Shown here piece after piece: positions 17,153 to 25,496 of a stretch of DNA of 36,976 nucleotides. The notes below the pieces were generated by a model that did no database searches, was not told the DNA's origin, and saw only the letters and a list, made by a program, of their open reading frames with translations. The position numbers and the translations under genes were made by a program. Location of the stretch: assembly GCA_002753395.1 (NCBI GenBank), contig PEAB01000031.1, positions 1-36,976 of the forward strand, read 5' to 3'. This DNA is from Nitrospirae bacterium MYbinv3. GTDB taxonomy: Bacteria; Nitrospirota; Thermodesulfovibrionia; Thermodesulfovibrionales; Magnetobacteriaceae. Positions within the stretch are counted from its first letter, which is position 1. Each line of letters opens with the position of its first letter.

Positions 17153-18272
17153 GCATATCTCCTGCATTTTTTATAAAATAGGCGTTACCCTTGCTGCGCT
17201 GGCGCATTACGTCTATTATGGTAGCCTGTTGAGTCTTTGATCTTTCGTTATTACCGAAGGCTCTACGAACTTCATCTATGAGTGTCTGCTTTGTGATTGA
17301 CTCCGGTGTCCCGATATTGATTGTACTGATGTCCTCAACCAGTTCCAGGAGCTTTTCACCCCTTATAACAGAAAGCGGTACTGACCCTGTCAGAAAGCTC
17401 AGCAATGTGAAATGATAGCGCCACGATACGGTTAAGTCGCAAAACGAAAGCAAGGCCGCCATCTCTTGAGGTGTAAAGTATTTGTTTGGCACTATAATTG
17501 GCCTTGACCTCATAAGGGAGACAACAGACAACGCAGCCTCTTTATCAAAAAAGTTCCCCTCTCGAGTCTCATTACACAGGAACGCTATCTGAAAACCATC
17601 AATATCTGTTAGTTCATCCAGTGCCTGTGCAAACTGTGTCTTTATATAGGCATTGTCTCTCCAACGCTCGTTCACCATATTAACGCCAATTAGAGGGGCA
17701 TCCTGCCTCCTTCCCTGCTGCTTCCAGTACCACTGAGCCCAATCCTTATCTATACCTTCCAGCGGTGTTAGCCAGGCCAGGTCGGCTGTTACACAAACAC
17801 GCTCAGGGGACACTCCCAAGGTCGTTAGATTATCTCTGCTCCTGACACTGCGTACCGTCCAAGACTCTATTGGCAAAAAGCCGCTATTAAACAACTGCCT
17901 CCCCCCATGAGATCTTATCTGGTCTGCGCCAACTCCTACTGCATGACATGGCACAGCCATCCTGTGACATGTCTCGTATTTCTGTCCCAAGGTCTTGAGA
18001 GGCCACTCCAAGCCATCCATCTCATTCACTATCGTAGCTCCAACTATAAGCACCATATCGGCCTCTTTGTATAGTTTGGTACACATCTCAGTATCTGTAT
18101 AGTTTACAAATCTCAAACAGTCAGGGAACTGTTTTAGCACAGGCTCGTCTTTGTCCCAGACCTCTATGGTGGTACCATCAGGCAATGGGTAGATCGATAA
18201 AAAACCTTGCATCATTGCCTCATCACCTATGTTGCCTGCACCAAGTCCGCTAAAAGCTACATGTATCTTCAT
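17136..18272 (-). CDS. Polysaccharide pyruvyl transferase family protein (CsaB/WcaK-like)
   Basis: This 378-residue protein has the fold seen in CsaB, WcaK and other polysaccharide pyruvyl transferases. Seen: the N-terminal GLGAGNIGDEAMMQGF motif, a Rossmann-like ADMVLIVGATIVNEMDG, a central VRSRDNLTTLGVSPERV segment, and a late CDLTVSWRYHFTLLSF motif matching the conserved R-x-H-x...A region. Family members add ketal-linked pyruvate from phosphoenolpyruvate to surface sugars; some act otherwise. It is the last gene of the wzm-wzt-this operon, with its ATG overlapping the wzt stop by 4 bases, which supports a role in modifying the exported glycan. Confidence 0.85.
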   Translation of the reverse strand: MKIHVAFSGLGAGNIGDEAMMQGFLSIYPLPDGTTIEVWDKDEPVLKQFPDCLRFVNYTDTEMCTKLYKEADMVLIVGATIVNEMDGLEWPLKTLGQKYETCHRMAVPCHAVGVGADQIRSHGGRQLFNSGFLPIESWTVRSVRSRDNLTTLGVSPERVCVTADLAWLTPLEGIDKDWAQWYWKQQGRRQDAPLIGVNMVNERWRDNAYIKTQFAQALDELTDIDGFQIAFLCNETREGNFFDKEAALSVVSLMRSRPIIVPNKYFTPQEMAALLSFCDLTVSWRYHFTLLSFLTGSVPLSVIRGEKLLELVEDISTINIGTPESITKQTLIDEVRRAFGNNERSKTQQATIIDVMRQRSKGNAYFIKNAGDMLTEKT

Positions 18273-19669
18273 ATTACTAGACCTGAGTGCTCTACCTGCA
18301 GCGGCAGCATCGTCATGCCATGAAAGGGCAGCTCCATGCTCTCATCAAATGTAACTACAATAGGCCCCAGTCCCTCGACCCGGTCGTGAAAATAAATACC
18401 CGCTGCCCCTATTTCTGAGGCCCCAAGGGCGAAGGTGTAGAGTCCTGGTTTTACGGTAAAGGTCAGTTTAAGACGTATTACAAGGCAATCGCCGGTATGC
18501 AGATCCGGCAGCCTGTGTCCAACCTGCCTTGCACCTCCTGCAAAGACGAAGTTACCCAGCCGGTCAAATAAACTGATTGCCGCATTAGGGTCAACAACTG
18601 TCTCGCGAGCCTTAAGCAGAAGATGAAAGTTAAGTGAGTGCATGAGTTCCACGTGTAATGTATCTATCCCCGTCTCATTTGTTACCCTGGCGCCAAGAAA
18701 CACGAGTCCACCAGTGCCGTGTCTTAAAGAACTCTCTGTATGTTCCATGCAGCCAGCATTTGGAGGGACTAACCCTTCGTACTGATTTAAGATGTTATAA
18801 GCCAGGATCTCCTGCGGCGACATCAGCGGCTCTGCGCAAGGTTCAGAAAACGTCGAGGCGGTTAGAGATTCAACAACAACATGCCGTTTCTTTATGTTCA
18901 TTGATACGGTATACTTATTAATTGAATCCACGGCTGAGCCAATGAAGTCGATCTCTCCGTTTCTTAATATTATTGCCCTATCGCACAGAAACCGTATTGC
19001 CTCCATATCGTGTGAGACAAACAGACAGGTAGTCCCCCTGTCTATGATCTGACGAATGGCCTTAAAACACTTCTGCTGGAAGAATATATCCCCAACGCTA
19101 AGTGCCTCATCCACTACCAGTATGTCTGGCCTTGTGGCAACGGCGCAGGCAAATGCAAGGCGTACATACATCCCTGTTGAGTATATCTTCATTGGCTGGT
19201 CTATGAACTGTCCTATGTCGGCAAACTCCACTATTGAGTTCATCATAGAGTCCATCTCATCTTTGGAGTAACCCATGAGTGCTCCATTTACGTATACGTT
19301 TGACCTGCCGGTAAATTCAGGATTAAAGGCGGCGCCTAACTCTAAGAGCGCTGAGATACGGCCGTTTTTGATCACCGTTCCTGATGTACAACGTAGTATG
19401 CCGCAGATGATCTGCAACAGCGTGCTCTTGCCTGAACCGTTGCTGCCAAGTATGCCAACGGCCTCACCGCAGCTTACGTCGAAGGTGATATCCTTTAACG
19501 CCCAGAACTCCTGGTGATATCTCCGCCTGTTTAGACTTAACAGCTCCTTTATCCTGTCCTTTGGGCTGGCATATATCCTATATTTTTTGCTCAGACCAAT
19601 GACAGACAGCGCCTGGGCAGGAGCATTGACAGTGGATTTCACTTCTTGTGTATTGAGGACGATGTTCAT
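18269..19669 (-). CDS. wzt: O-antigen/polysaccharide ABC transporter ATP-binding protein (Wzt-like)
   Basis: This is the ATPase subunit of an ABC-2 polysaccharide exporter, 466 residues. Seen: Walker A GSNGSGKS at 75-82, the signature YSTGMYVRLAFA near 163-174, and Walker B ILVVDEALSVGD just after, followed by the switch histidine in FVSHD. After residue ~260 there is an extra C-terminal domain of about 200 residues rich in beta strands. In E. coli O8/O9a Wzt such a domain binds the modified non-reducing end of the O-antigen before export. Capping genes alongside (methyltransferases, pyruvyl transferase) fit that recognition model. The gene overlaps both wzm and the pyruvyl transferase gene by 4 bases. 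Confidence 0.92.
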   Translation of the reverse strand: MNIVLNTQEVKSTVNAPAQALSVIGLSKKYRIYASPKDRIKELLSLNRRRYHQEFWALKDITFDVSCGEAVGILGSNGSGKSTLLQIICGILRCTSGTVIKNGRISALLELGAAFNPEFTGRSNVYVNGALMGYSKDEMDSMMNSIVEFADIGQFIDQPMKIYSTGMYVRLAFACAVATRPDILVVDEALSVGDIFFQQKCFKAIRQIIDRGTTCLFVSHDMEAIRFLCDRAIILRNGEIDFIGSAVDSINKYTVSMNIKKRHVVVESLTASTFSEPCAEPLMSPQEILAYNILNQYEGLVPPNAGCMEHTESSLRHGTGGLVFLGARVTNETGIDTLHVELMHSLNFHLLLKARETVVDPNAAISLFDRLGNFVFAGGARQVGHRLPDLHTGDCLVIRLKLTFTVKPGLYTFALGASEIGAAGIYFHDRVEGLGPIVVTFDESMELPFHGMTMLPLQVEHSGLVI

Positions 19670-20535
19670 AACATCTCAGCAAAGTCTGGTTTCAGGTACT
19701 TAAACACGGCCCCTCCCAAAAGGCAGACGACAACGCTCAAGATTCCGAGATAAAGCATCCCGTCATAAAAGCCCTCTGAAGGAATCCCCGCGTTTAATAT
19801 GGCAGTTCGGTAACCTCCTACGATATGATACAGCGGATTTACCCTTAAAAGCGGCTGTAAGCTGTCTGGAATGCTTGACGGCTCATACACAATGGGTGTA
19901 TAAAAAAACCACAGGCCTATTGCGACGTTGAGCACCTGTCCAACGTCTCGTACATATATGTAAGCAGCAGAGAGGCACCAGCTCAGACCGATGGTAAAAA
20001 GGCTCAGAAGGATAACGTAAACGGGCAGATACAAAAGCGTATAAGTGAGCCTTCTGTCGATCACGACAACAAGCAGCATGATTATGATAAACATGATAGC
20101 GTGCTTTACCAGGTTGGCCAACAGATTGCCCAGCAATAAAAGTTCAGAAGGAAAGACGCTCTTTGTTATAATCGTCTTGTTTTCTATCAGTATGCTCAAG
20201 GAGCGCTGTATCGTTTCAGAGAAGAAAAACCACGGTAAGATACCGCTAAGCAGCCACAACAAAAAGCTGTTCGTCCCGGCGTGTTGTCCAAGCCTGGATC
20301 TCAGAACGTATGAGAAGACAAACGTATAAGTAGCAACCGTGGCAACAGGATGTATTATAGCCCATGTAAAGCCTATAAGCGAATCTGCGTAGCGGCTTTT
20401 TAGTTCACGTATCACCAGGCATTTTAGCATATGTCTGTTTGTTACAATCTTGTCTACAAAGCGGCTTGCTGTACCTATTATTGCCTCTATAACTCTATGT
20501 AAAAGACTATATAAGGGCCGCCTCGAATCAGTCAT
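19666..20535 (-). CDS. wzm: O-antigen/polysaccharide ABC-2 transporter permease (Wzm-like)
   Basis: This is the inner-membrane subunit that carries lipid-linked polysaccharide to the periplasm. Seen: an N-terminal amphipathic region, then LVIRELKSRYADSLIGFTWAIIHP, the classic ABC2-membrane start, and about six membrane helices ending in YHIVGGYRTAILN and a last hydrophobic segment. The length (289 residues) is typical. I prefer the ATG at 20535 (MTDSRRP) over the TTG two codons upstream. Only a weak GGA lies upstream. The gene heads the wzm-wzt-pyruvyl transferase operon. A family B MITE begins 30 bases upstream of the ATG and therefore separates the operon from any older promoter. Confidence 0.92.
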   Translation of the reverse strand: MTDSRRPLYSLLHRVIEAIIGTASRFVDKIVTNRHMLKCLVIRELKSRYADSLIGFTWAIIHPVATVATYTFVFSYVLRSRLGQHAGTNSFLLWLLSGILPWFFFSETIQRSLSILIENKTIITKSVFPSELLLLGNLLANLVKHAIMFIIIMLLVVVIDRRLTYTLLYLPVYVILLSLFTIGLSWCLSAAYIYVRDVGQVLNVAIGLWFFYTPIVYEPSSIPDSLQPLLRVNPLYHIVGGYRTAILNAGIPSEGFYDGMLYLGILSVVVCLLGGAVFKYLKPDFAEML

Positions 20536-20564
20536 TCTCAATATCCAAAATATATCTCATACAA

Positions 20565-20712
20565 CTATAGTTTTGCACTTTCTGGATTCCTGCTTACGCA
20601 GGAATGACATGGAACAGCTAAAAACGCCATTTGCTGTCATTCCCGCGAAAGCGGGAATCTATTTTCAAGAGTTGCATAAAATGCTGGTTTATAAAAAAGT
20701 GCAAAAGTATAG
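20565..20712. mobile_element. MITE-like element, family B copy 2
   Basis: The element is about 148 bases, in the opposite orientation to copy 1. Its ends are CTATAGTTTTGCACTTTCTGG and, from the right on the minus strand, CTATACTTTTGCACTTTTTTATA. The core holds ATTCCTGCTTACGCAGGAAT and ATTCCCGCGAAAGCGGGAAT hairpins. It sits upstream of wzm. The following stretch, 20713-20899, has nothing I recognise beyond AT-rich sequence. Confidence 0.8.
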
Positions 20713-20899
20713 ATACAACATTGTCATTCATTAGATAAAATATAATGACTCCTTGTTTCTTGTCAAGCAGTAGACGGGGCTTTGGGGGTGCTTAAGAACT
20801 ACCATGACCTTACGGACACAACAAGCAATGAAAGTCCTTGATTATGTAGGATATTTTTAGACTTTCATATAAAATTAATGAGAACAAAGATATCTTTTA

Positions 20900-21020
20900 A
20901 TGGGGTCAAGGGGGCTGGCCCCCTTGTGGGTGGGTCTGAGGGAGGGGGTTGCGAACCCCTGCGGCAGAGGCAAAGCCCTCCATTCTATTTCTATAAACCC
21001 ACGACTTTCTTATGCACCCG
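20900..21020. repeat. Family C repeat, copy 3
   Basis: This copy is reversed relative to copy 1. It starts with TGGGGTCAAGGGGGCTGGCC, continues through GGGGGTTGCGAACCCCTGCGGC, and ends with CCCACGACTTTCTTATGCACCC, the complement of the GCATAAGAAAGTCGTGGG terminus. It occupies the gap upstream of the secreted-protein gene at 21092. Confidence 0.75.
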
Positions 21021-21029
21021 GCTCTGGCT

Positions 21030-21059
21030 CTGACTTGGAAAAAAATACAAAAGTATAGT
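21030..21059 (+). promoter_or_regulatory. Candidate promoter of the secreted-protein gene
   Basis: A CTGACT -35-like box (21030-21035), an 18-base spacer and a TATAGT -10 box (21054-21059) lie about 30 bases before the ATG at 21092. They sit directly after the family C repeat and follow sigma-70 spacing; not otherwise supported. Confidence 0.4.
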
Positions 21060-21091
21060 AGAATAGCTAAAGATTATTTTGGAGGCTAATT

Positions 21092-22129
21092 ATGATAGTA
21101 CGATGGAAAGTAGTTTTGTTTATCTTTGTATGTATGTTTCTAGTGGCGCCTTCTCAGGGTGTATATGCTTATAACCTTCAGGAGTATTATCCGTTAGTGG
21201 TAGGCAATGCCTTTTCCTACGATACAGAAGCGGCAGGCAATGGGCAGGTAAAACTCACACCAACCTTTAGCGTTATATCGTCAACAGAGCTGCTTAGCGG
21301 TGTGAGCGTCTATCATCAGAGTTTAGGGTGGAAGGGGCAGATACCGAATATACAGGAGGGGTACGAGCTAAAGGCATGGGATGCAGAGGGGCTTAAGTCA
21401 TATCGTCTGGTAGAGGTAGCCGACAACGGTACACCAACGACGGTGTATTCAACCCCAAGGCTGTTAATGCCGACAAGTGCAGAGCTTAATCAGAGCGTAA
21501 ACATCACGGGGGGCAGCTTAACGGTTGATGGCGTTGAGGACGTTGCATTGCCCGGGGGATGGTTCAGAGATTGTTTAAGGCTGCACACCCAGACTCTGAA
21601 TGACGGACGCACGTGCGACTCCTACCAGTGGCTGGCCAAGTGGGTAGGCGTGGTAAAAAGCGTTAAGAGTTGCAGCGGAGACAACGCTTCCTATTTTAAT
21701 GAGCTAAAAGATGGCAGGACGTATAATTACATCCTGGGCTATCCGTTTGCATCTGGTCAGACAGTGTCCTTCAAACTTGCTACCATGCAGGCCTCCGGCT
21801 GTGAGATACTCATAAACGGTATAGCTCTTGCCGGTAGTGTCGACAGCTATTGGGCCAGGTTTGTCTTTGACGGGACAGACCTCAGCTTTAAACTTTCAAG
21901 TTATGGGGCAGGCACTCAGACCTTGGCCAGTGGGGGTACGTGCAGCAGCGTTGCCGGTCTGGACTTCGCAAATCAACCGGTTATGTTTCTCTCCGATGGC
22001 AACGGTTTCTTCACAGGCCTCCTGTTAGGTCAACAGAGACTTTCAGCTCAGTTTACCTTTTCGATCCAGCACCTGATGTTCCACTTGTCAAAGGCATGGG
22101 ATGCTAAAGGCGTTCAGATCTATCCGTAA
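21092..22129 (+). CDS. Secreted protein of unknown function
   Basis: This 345-residue protein begins with a signal peptide (about residues 1-26, charged MIVRWK then a hydrophobic run, likely cut after GVYA). The mature part starts YNLQEYYPLVVGNAFSYD. A YYPL..GN.F.Y opening occurs in many secreted or outer-membrane-associated bacterial proteins of unknown role. The rest is rich in Gly, Ser and beta-strand-like segments (CDSYQWLAKWVGVVKSVKSC). Four or more cysteines in the mature part could form disulfides. A TTTTGGAGG ribosome binding site precedes the ATG. A histidine kinase gene begins 29 bases downstream on the same strand, so the two may be cotranscribed; no functional link can be claimed. 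Confidence 0.75.
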   Translation: MIVRWKVVLFIFVCMFLVAPSQGVYAYNLQEYYPLVVGNAFSYDTEAAGNGQVKLTPTFSVISSTELLSGVSVYHQSLGWKGQIPNIQEGYELKAWDAEGLKSYRLVEVADNGTPTTVYSTPRLLMPTSAELNQSVNITGGSLTVDGVEDVALPGGWFRDCLRLHTQTLNDGRTCDSYQWLAKWVGVVKSVKSCSGDNASYFNELKDGRTYNYILGYPFASGQTVSFKLATMQASGCEILINGIALAGSVDSYWARFVFDGTDLSFKLSSYGAGTQTLASGGTCSSVAGLDFANQPVMFLSDGNGFFTGLLLGQQRLSAQFTFSIQHLMFHLSKAWDAKGVQIYP

Positions 22130-22158
22130 GGTGCACAGATGATGAGTCATTCTACTGA

Positions 22159-24210
22159 ATGAATGAAAACGAGCTGATACGCAGCATTGTAGAGGTCTCC
22201 CCACTTGGTATGATGTACGTAGAAAAGGAAGGGGGGGTGAAGCTATGGAATAAGGCCGCCGAGGATATATTTGGCTGGTCAGCGGCTGACGTTGTTGGAG
22301 GCGACCTTCCCTTCATAATTGATGAGCACTCTTCAGATTGTGCAAAGGTGTTTGATTCTGTGTTAATGGGGCAGACACATACAGATCTTGAACTTAAACG
22401 CTTTCGCAGGGACGGCAGGTTGATAGACATAAGCCTGTCAACATCACCCGTGAGCGATAAAGCCGGTAATATCGTTGGTTTGATGGGGGTTTTTGCCGAT
22501 ATCACTGACCGAAAACGAGCCGAGGAATGTCTATTGGAGAGTGAAAACCTCTACCGAAGTATATTTGAAACAACAGGGGGTGCTACCCTCATCACTGATC
22601 CTGATTCAACTGTAACCATGATTAACGACGAGGTTGAAACAATAACCGGTTACAATAGAAAGGAGTTTGAAAACAAAAAAAGCTGGACAGAGATCCTTGC
22701 CCCTATCGAGGTTGACAGGATCAAAGGATACTATGACCGCAGGGGGTTGTATAACAACGAAACCCCAAAACACTATGAGACGATCATTGTCAACAAATAC
22801 GGTGTAAGAAAAAACGTCTTCTTAAGCTTCACAAACATAGCCGGCAGTTGTAAAAGCATCATATCGATAGTAAACATAACTGAACTCAAACAGGCAGCTA
22901 AGGCGCTTGAGGAACAGGTAAGACTGGCGACCTTTGCAGCGGATATTGGAAACACTCTAAGTCGTGAGGAAGACCTGCAAAAGCTGTTTAAACGCTGTAC
23001 GGAGGCTGTGGTCAACCATATCGGCGCCAGCCTTTGTCACATCTGGACCTATGATAAAGAGACCAACATGCTTGTCATACAGTCTAGTTCTGGCATAGAT
23101 GCTGAGATAGATGATATATACATCAATGTAGAGCTTGGAATGTATGAGATAGGGGACATAGGTCTAAATCGTAGACCAATAATGACGAACAACGTCCTAA
23201 CAGAGCCATTTTTTCATAACAGGGAGTGGGCAATGCGTGAGGGGATCTTGTCCTTTGGCGGATACCCGCTGGTTGTGGAGGAGCAGTTGATAGGTGTTAT
23301 TGCCATGTTTTGCCGCAGACGTCTCAGTGAATTTGCATTTAGGGCAATGGTGGCAGCAGCAGATAATATTGCAAACGGTATAAAACGCAAGCTCGTAGAA
23401 TCTGAGGTTAAGTTAAAACACAATGAGCTTCAGCACCTCAATAGGGAGCTGGAACAACGCATCCAGGAAGAGATGTTAAAAAGGCAGCAGAAGGAGCAAA
23501 TGCTTATACAGCAGTCTAAAATGGCTGCAATGGGTGAGATGATAGGGGCAATCGCACACCAATGGCGGCAGCCACTCAATGCGGTAGGCCTGATAGTACA
23601 GGATCTTGAAGACGCCTACGAATATGGCGAAATCGACAAGGAATACATCCAGAGGGCTGTTAACGATACTATGAAGCAGATCCAATTCATGTCAAAGACG
23701 ATAGACGACTTTAGGAACTTCTTCAGACCAGCTAAAGAAAAAGAGATTTTTAACTGCTTCAAGGCTATACAATCTGCCCTTTCCATAGTCAACGCCCAAT
23801 TGACCAATAATACTATAAGCGTTAAGCTCACTGCCCACAACGAGCAGGAGTTATACATCACTGGTTTCTCAAATGAATTCAAGCAGGCTATGCTAAATAT
23901 TATAAACAACGCAAAAGACGCCATAACAGAAAATAGAAAACAATCATATTCTGCACACGTAAAAGGTGAAATATCAATCGATGTATCCAAAGAAAACAAC
24001 AAGATCGTCGTGATAATAGCAGACAACGGCGGCGGCATAGACAAGGACATCATAGACAGGGTGTTCGAGCCTTATTTTACAACAAAGGATCAGGGTAAGG
24101 GCACAGGCATAGGCCTCTATATGTCAAAGACGATCATCGAGCGCAGCATGAACGGTAAATTGGACGTCCGAAACGTCAACAACGGCGCCGAATTTCGGAT
24201 CGAGATATAA
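22159..24210 (+). CDS. Soluble PAS-PAS-GAF sensor histidine kinase
   Basis: This is a cytoplasmic sensor kinase of 683 residues with no transmembrane helix. Order: PAS 1 (~1-120; NKAAEDIFGWSAADVVG, ending GVFADITDRKRAEE), PAS 2 (~125-245; INDEVETITGY), a GAF-like domain (~260-410; CHIWTYDKETNMLVI), a coiled-coil, then a HisKA domain with the phospho-accepting His467 in AIAHQWRQPLN, and an HATPase domain with N box NNAKDAI, G1 DNGGGID and G2 GKGTGIGL. The HQWRQPLN H-box is typical of a large family of orphan PAS kinases. No response regulator is next to it. Start choice: MNENEL at 22159, with no strong ribosome binding site. Confidence 0.92.
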   Translation: MNENELIRSIVEVSPLGMMYVEKEGGVKLWNKAAEDIFGWSAADVVGGDLPFIIDEHSSDCAKVFDSVLMGQTHTDLELKRFRRDGRLIDISLSTSPVSDKAGNIVGLMGVFADITDRKRAEECLLESENLYRSIFETTGGATLITDPDSTVTMINDEVETITGYNRKEFENKKSWTEILAPIEVDRIKGYYDRRGLYNNETPKHYETIIVNKYGVRKNVFLSFTNIAGSCKSIISIVNITELKQAAKALEEQVRLATFAADIGNTLSREEDLQKLFKRCTEAVVNHIGASLCHIWTYDKETNMLVIQSSSGIDAEIDDIYINVELGMYEIGDIGLNRRPIMTNNVLTEPFFHNREWAMREGILSFGGYPLVVEEQLIGVIAMFCRRRLSEFAFRAMVAAADNIANGIKRKLVESEVKLKHNELQHLNRELEQRIQEEMLKRQQKEQMLIQQSKMAAMGEMIGAIAHQWRQPLNAVGLIVQDLEDAYEYGEIDKEYIQRAVNDTMKQIQFMSKTIDDFRNFFRPAKEKEIFNCFKAIQSALSIVNAQLTNNTISVKLTAHNEQELYITGFSNEFKQAMLNIINNAKDAITENRKQSYSAHVKGEISIDVSKENNKIVVIIADNGGGIDKDIIDRVFEPYFTTKDQGKGTGIGLYMSKTIIERSMNGKLDVRNVNNGAEFRIEI

Positions 24211-24266
24211 CTGAAAACGATGGTAAAGGGTGACCAAGGTAGTGTTTCATGGACATGGAGATGTAT

Positions 24267-24640
24267 TTAGAAGAAACAAGAAGAAGGATCGTTTGGCATC
24301 CCACGTATAGTTTCAGGGCCAAACCACATCTTTAGTGTATTTATGGCTTGATTGCTCAGTTCTTGTGTAAATAAAAGAGCAAGTCGCTTCTTAGGACGAG
24401 AGCAGACGACATAGAACAAATTGCGGTTCCTTTCATCAGTGCTCTGCTTGTCAGAAGAAGATTGACCTGCCCATTCGAGGAACTGATTAAAGTTATACTG
24501 ACTCCATCCTCTCCCAAAAACTACGAGCACATTTTCAAATTCGGCTCCCTTTACACCGTGTTTGGTAGAAAATGGTGTGTTTTCATCAATAAATTGGGTT
24601 AATACAACAATCTCCTTATTATGACAATGTCATATTCCAT
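24267..24640 (-). pseudogene. Remnant of a UvrD/Rep-type helicase C-terminus
   Basis: Read on the minus strand, the frame from about 24640 to 24267 encodes the end of a superfamily 1 helicase. It has a STKHGVKGAEFENVLVVFGR segment, the motif V-like T-x-HG-x-KG-x-EF region, followed by RNLFYVVCSRPKKRLALLFT, the motif VI region. An upstream in-frame TGA, a repeat boundary and the absence of Walker A/B motifs show the N-terminal ~80-90 percent is missing. The start codon at 24530 (GTG) is internal to the conserved region, so an 87-residue gene from there would be an artefact. The remnant marks a deletion or insertion scar beside inverted repeats. Confidence 0.7.
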
Positions 24641-24786
24641 TATAGTTGCAACTAAAAATGTCTGAACCACGATTTAACGGATTTAAGGATTGTCAGGATT
24701 ATGTCATCTCTTTATCCTGTAAATCCTTTCATCCGTGTAATCCTAGTTCAGACAATCTTTATTTTTACTTAAATCTGACATTGTCA
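24622..24786. repeat. Outer inverted repeat TGACAATGTCA flanking family D copy 2
   Basis: TGACAATGTCA (24622-24632) and its complement TGACATTGTCA (24776-24786) flank the family D copy symmetrically. This could be the terminal repeat of another small element into which family D inserted, or a chance dyad. The left copy is at the broken edge of the helicase remnant. Confidence 0.4.
24659..24754. repeat. Family D inverted-repeat element, copy 2 (intact)
   Basis: The element is 96 bases with inverted arms: TGTCTGAACCACGATTTAACG at the left and, from the right on the minus strand, TGTCTGAACTAGGATTACACG. The sequence between them is built on GGATT/AATCC steps. It has no coding capacity and could fold as one long hairpin. 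The interrupted copy at 3078-3369 shares both arms. Confidence 0.8.
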
Positions 24787-24836
24787 AATTAAGAACTGCG
24801 AATTATATGATATTAGCAAACATATGAAGAAATTAT

Positions 24837-24907
24837 TATGTGAAGTAAAGTTCTCGGAAAAACCTTGTATGTGAATTGTTCTTCACAGAATTAACCTCAT
24901 ATGTGAA
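24837..24907. promoter_or_regulatory. Three TATGTGAA boxes at 31-32 base spacing
   Basis: TATGTGAA occurs at 24837, 24868 and 24900, about three helical turns apart each time. The first and third copies extend to TATGTGAAGTA followed by TTCTC; the middle one forms a dyad TGTGAA-N6-TTCACA (24870-24887). They lie 140-210 bases upstream of the small membrane protein gene at 25050. This could be a regulator-binding array or decayed repeats; no binding protein is assigned. Confidence 0.45.
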
Positions 24908-25049
24908 GTAGATTTCTCTTGTTTTTTATTTTTTTATAGTTTATTCTTTTTAATAGACAAAAGAGTTTGAAGGAATATGGTGAACAGTTTACGAGTAAAG
25001 CTGCAAAGGTAATTTGGAGATTTGATAGACTTTTAGGAGATTACTAATT

Positions 25050-25484
25050 ATGGGTTTAAAGGAAAAAGTATTGTCTAAATTTGACATAAAAGTAGAAATG
25101 ACTTCAGCTCAATTATATTCAATTATACTTGCTGTTTTAAGTTTATTTGTAGCAATTTGGAGCCTTGTTTTGACACATTACATTAAGAAGAGTGTTGCTC
25201 TCTTTGATAAGACACAAAAATTCACTCTACAGAGAGGAGAGGTTAAGAAATTTGATTATAACCTATCGAGTCTTCAGGTCTTGAAAATTGATAGTGATAA
25301 TAGTGGATGTAGCGTCCTGTTCAATATTAGAGGGCATTTAGAGGAGAAGAATCTTCGTATTACAAAAACACATACTCTGCAAATCATTAATGATCAAGGT
25401 GTTACAGAAGGGAGGTTTTATGTTCTGTTAGATGAGGTAAAAAGGGGTAAGGTTAGAATCTTATTAACTCTACAAAACAAATGA
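25050..25484 (+). CDS. Small single-pass membrane protein, unknown function
   Basis: This 144-residue protein is not recognised. A cytoplasmic-looking N-terminus (~20 residues) is followed by one hydrophobic helix (~residues 22-44, LYSIILAVLSLFVAIWSLVL) and a soluble, beta-rich domain of about 95 residues, possibly outside the membrane. AGGAGA upstream of the ATG is a good ribosome binding site. The base composition is AT-richer than the flanking glycan and housekeeping genes. The next gene starts 12 bases after its stop, so the two probably form an operon. Confidence 0.65.
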   Translation: MGLKEKVLSKFDIKVEMTSAQLYSIILAVLSLFVAIWSLVLTHYIKKSVALFDKTQKFTLQRGEVKKFDYNLSSLQVLKIDSDNSGCSVLFNIRGHLEEKNLRITKTHTLQIINDQGVTEGRFYVLLDEVKRGKVRILLTLQNK

Positions 25485-25496
25485 TGGAGGATATTA

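Noticed and set aside
24870-24887. A CRP-binding site.
   Set aside because: The half-sites TGTGA and TCACA are separated by 8 bases rather than 6, so the CRP spacing is wrong.
24967-25047. A possible 26-residue peptide (KEYGEQFTSKAAKVIWRFDR..) ending next to the 25050 gene.
   Set aside because: It has only a TTG start and no ribosome binding site; it might be a leader peptide or remnant, but nothing supports expression.
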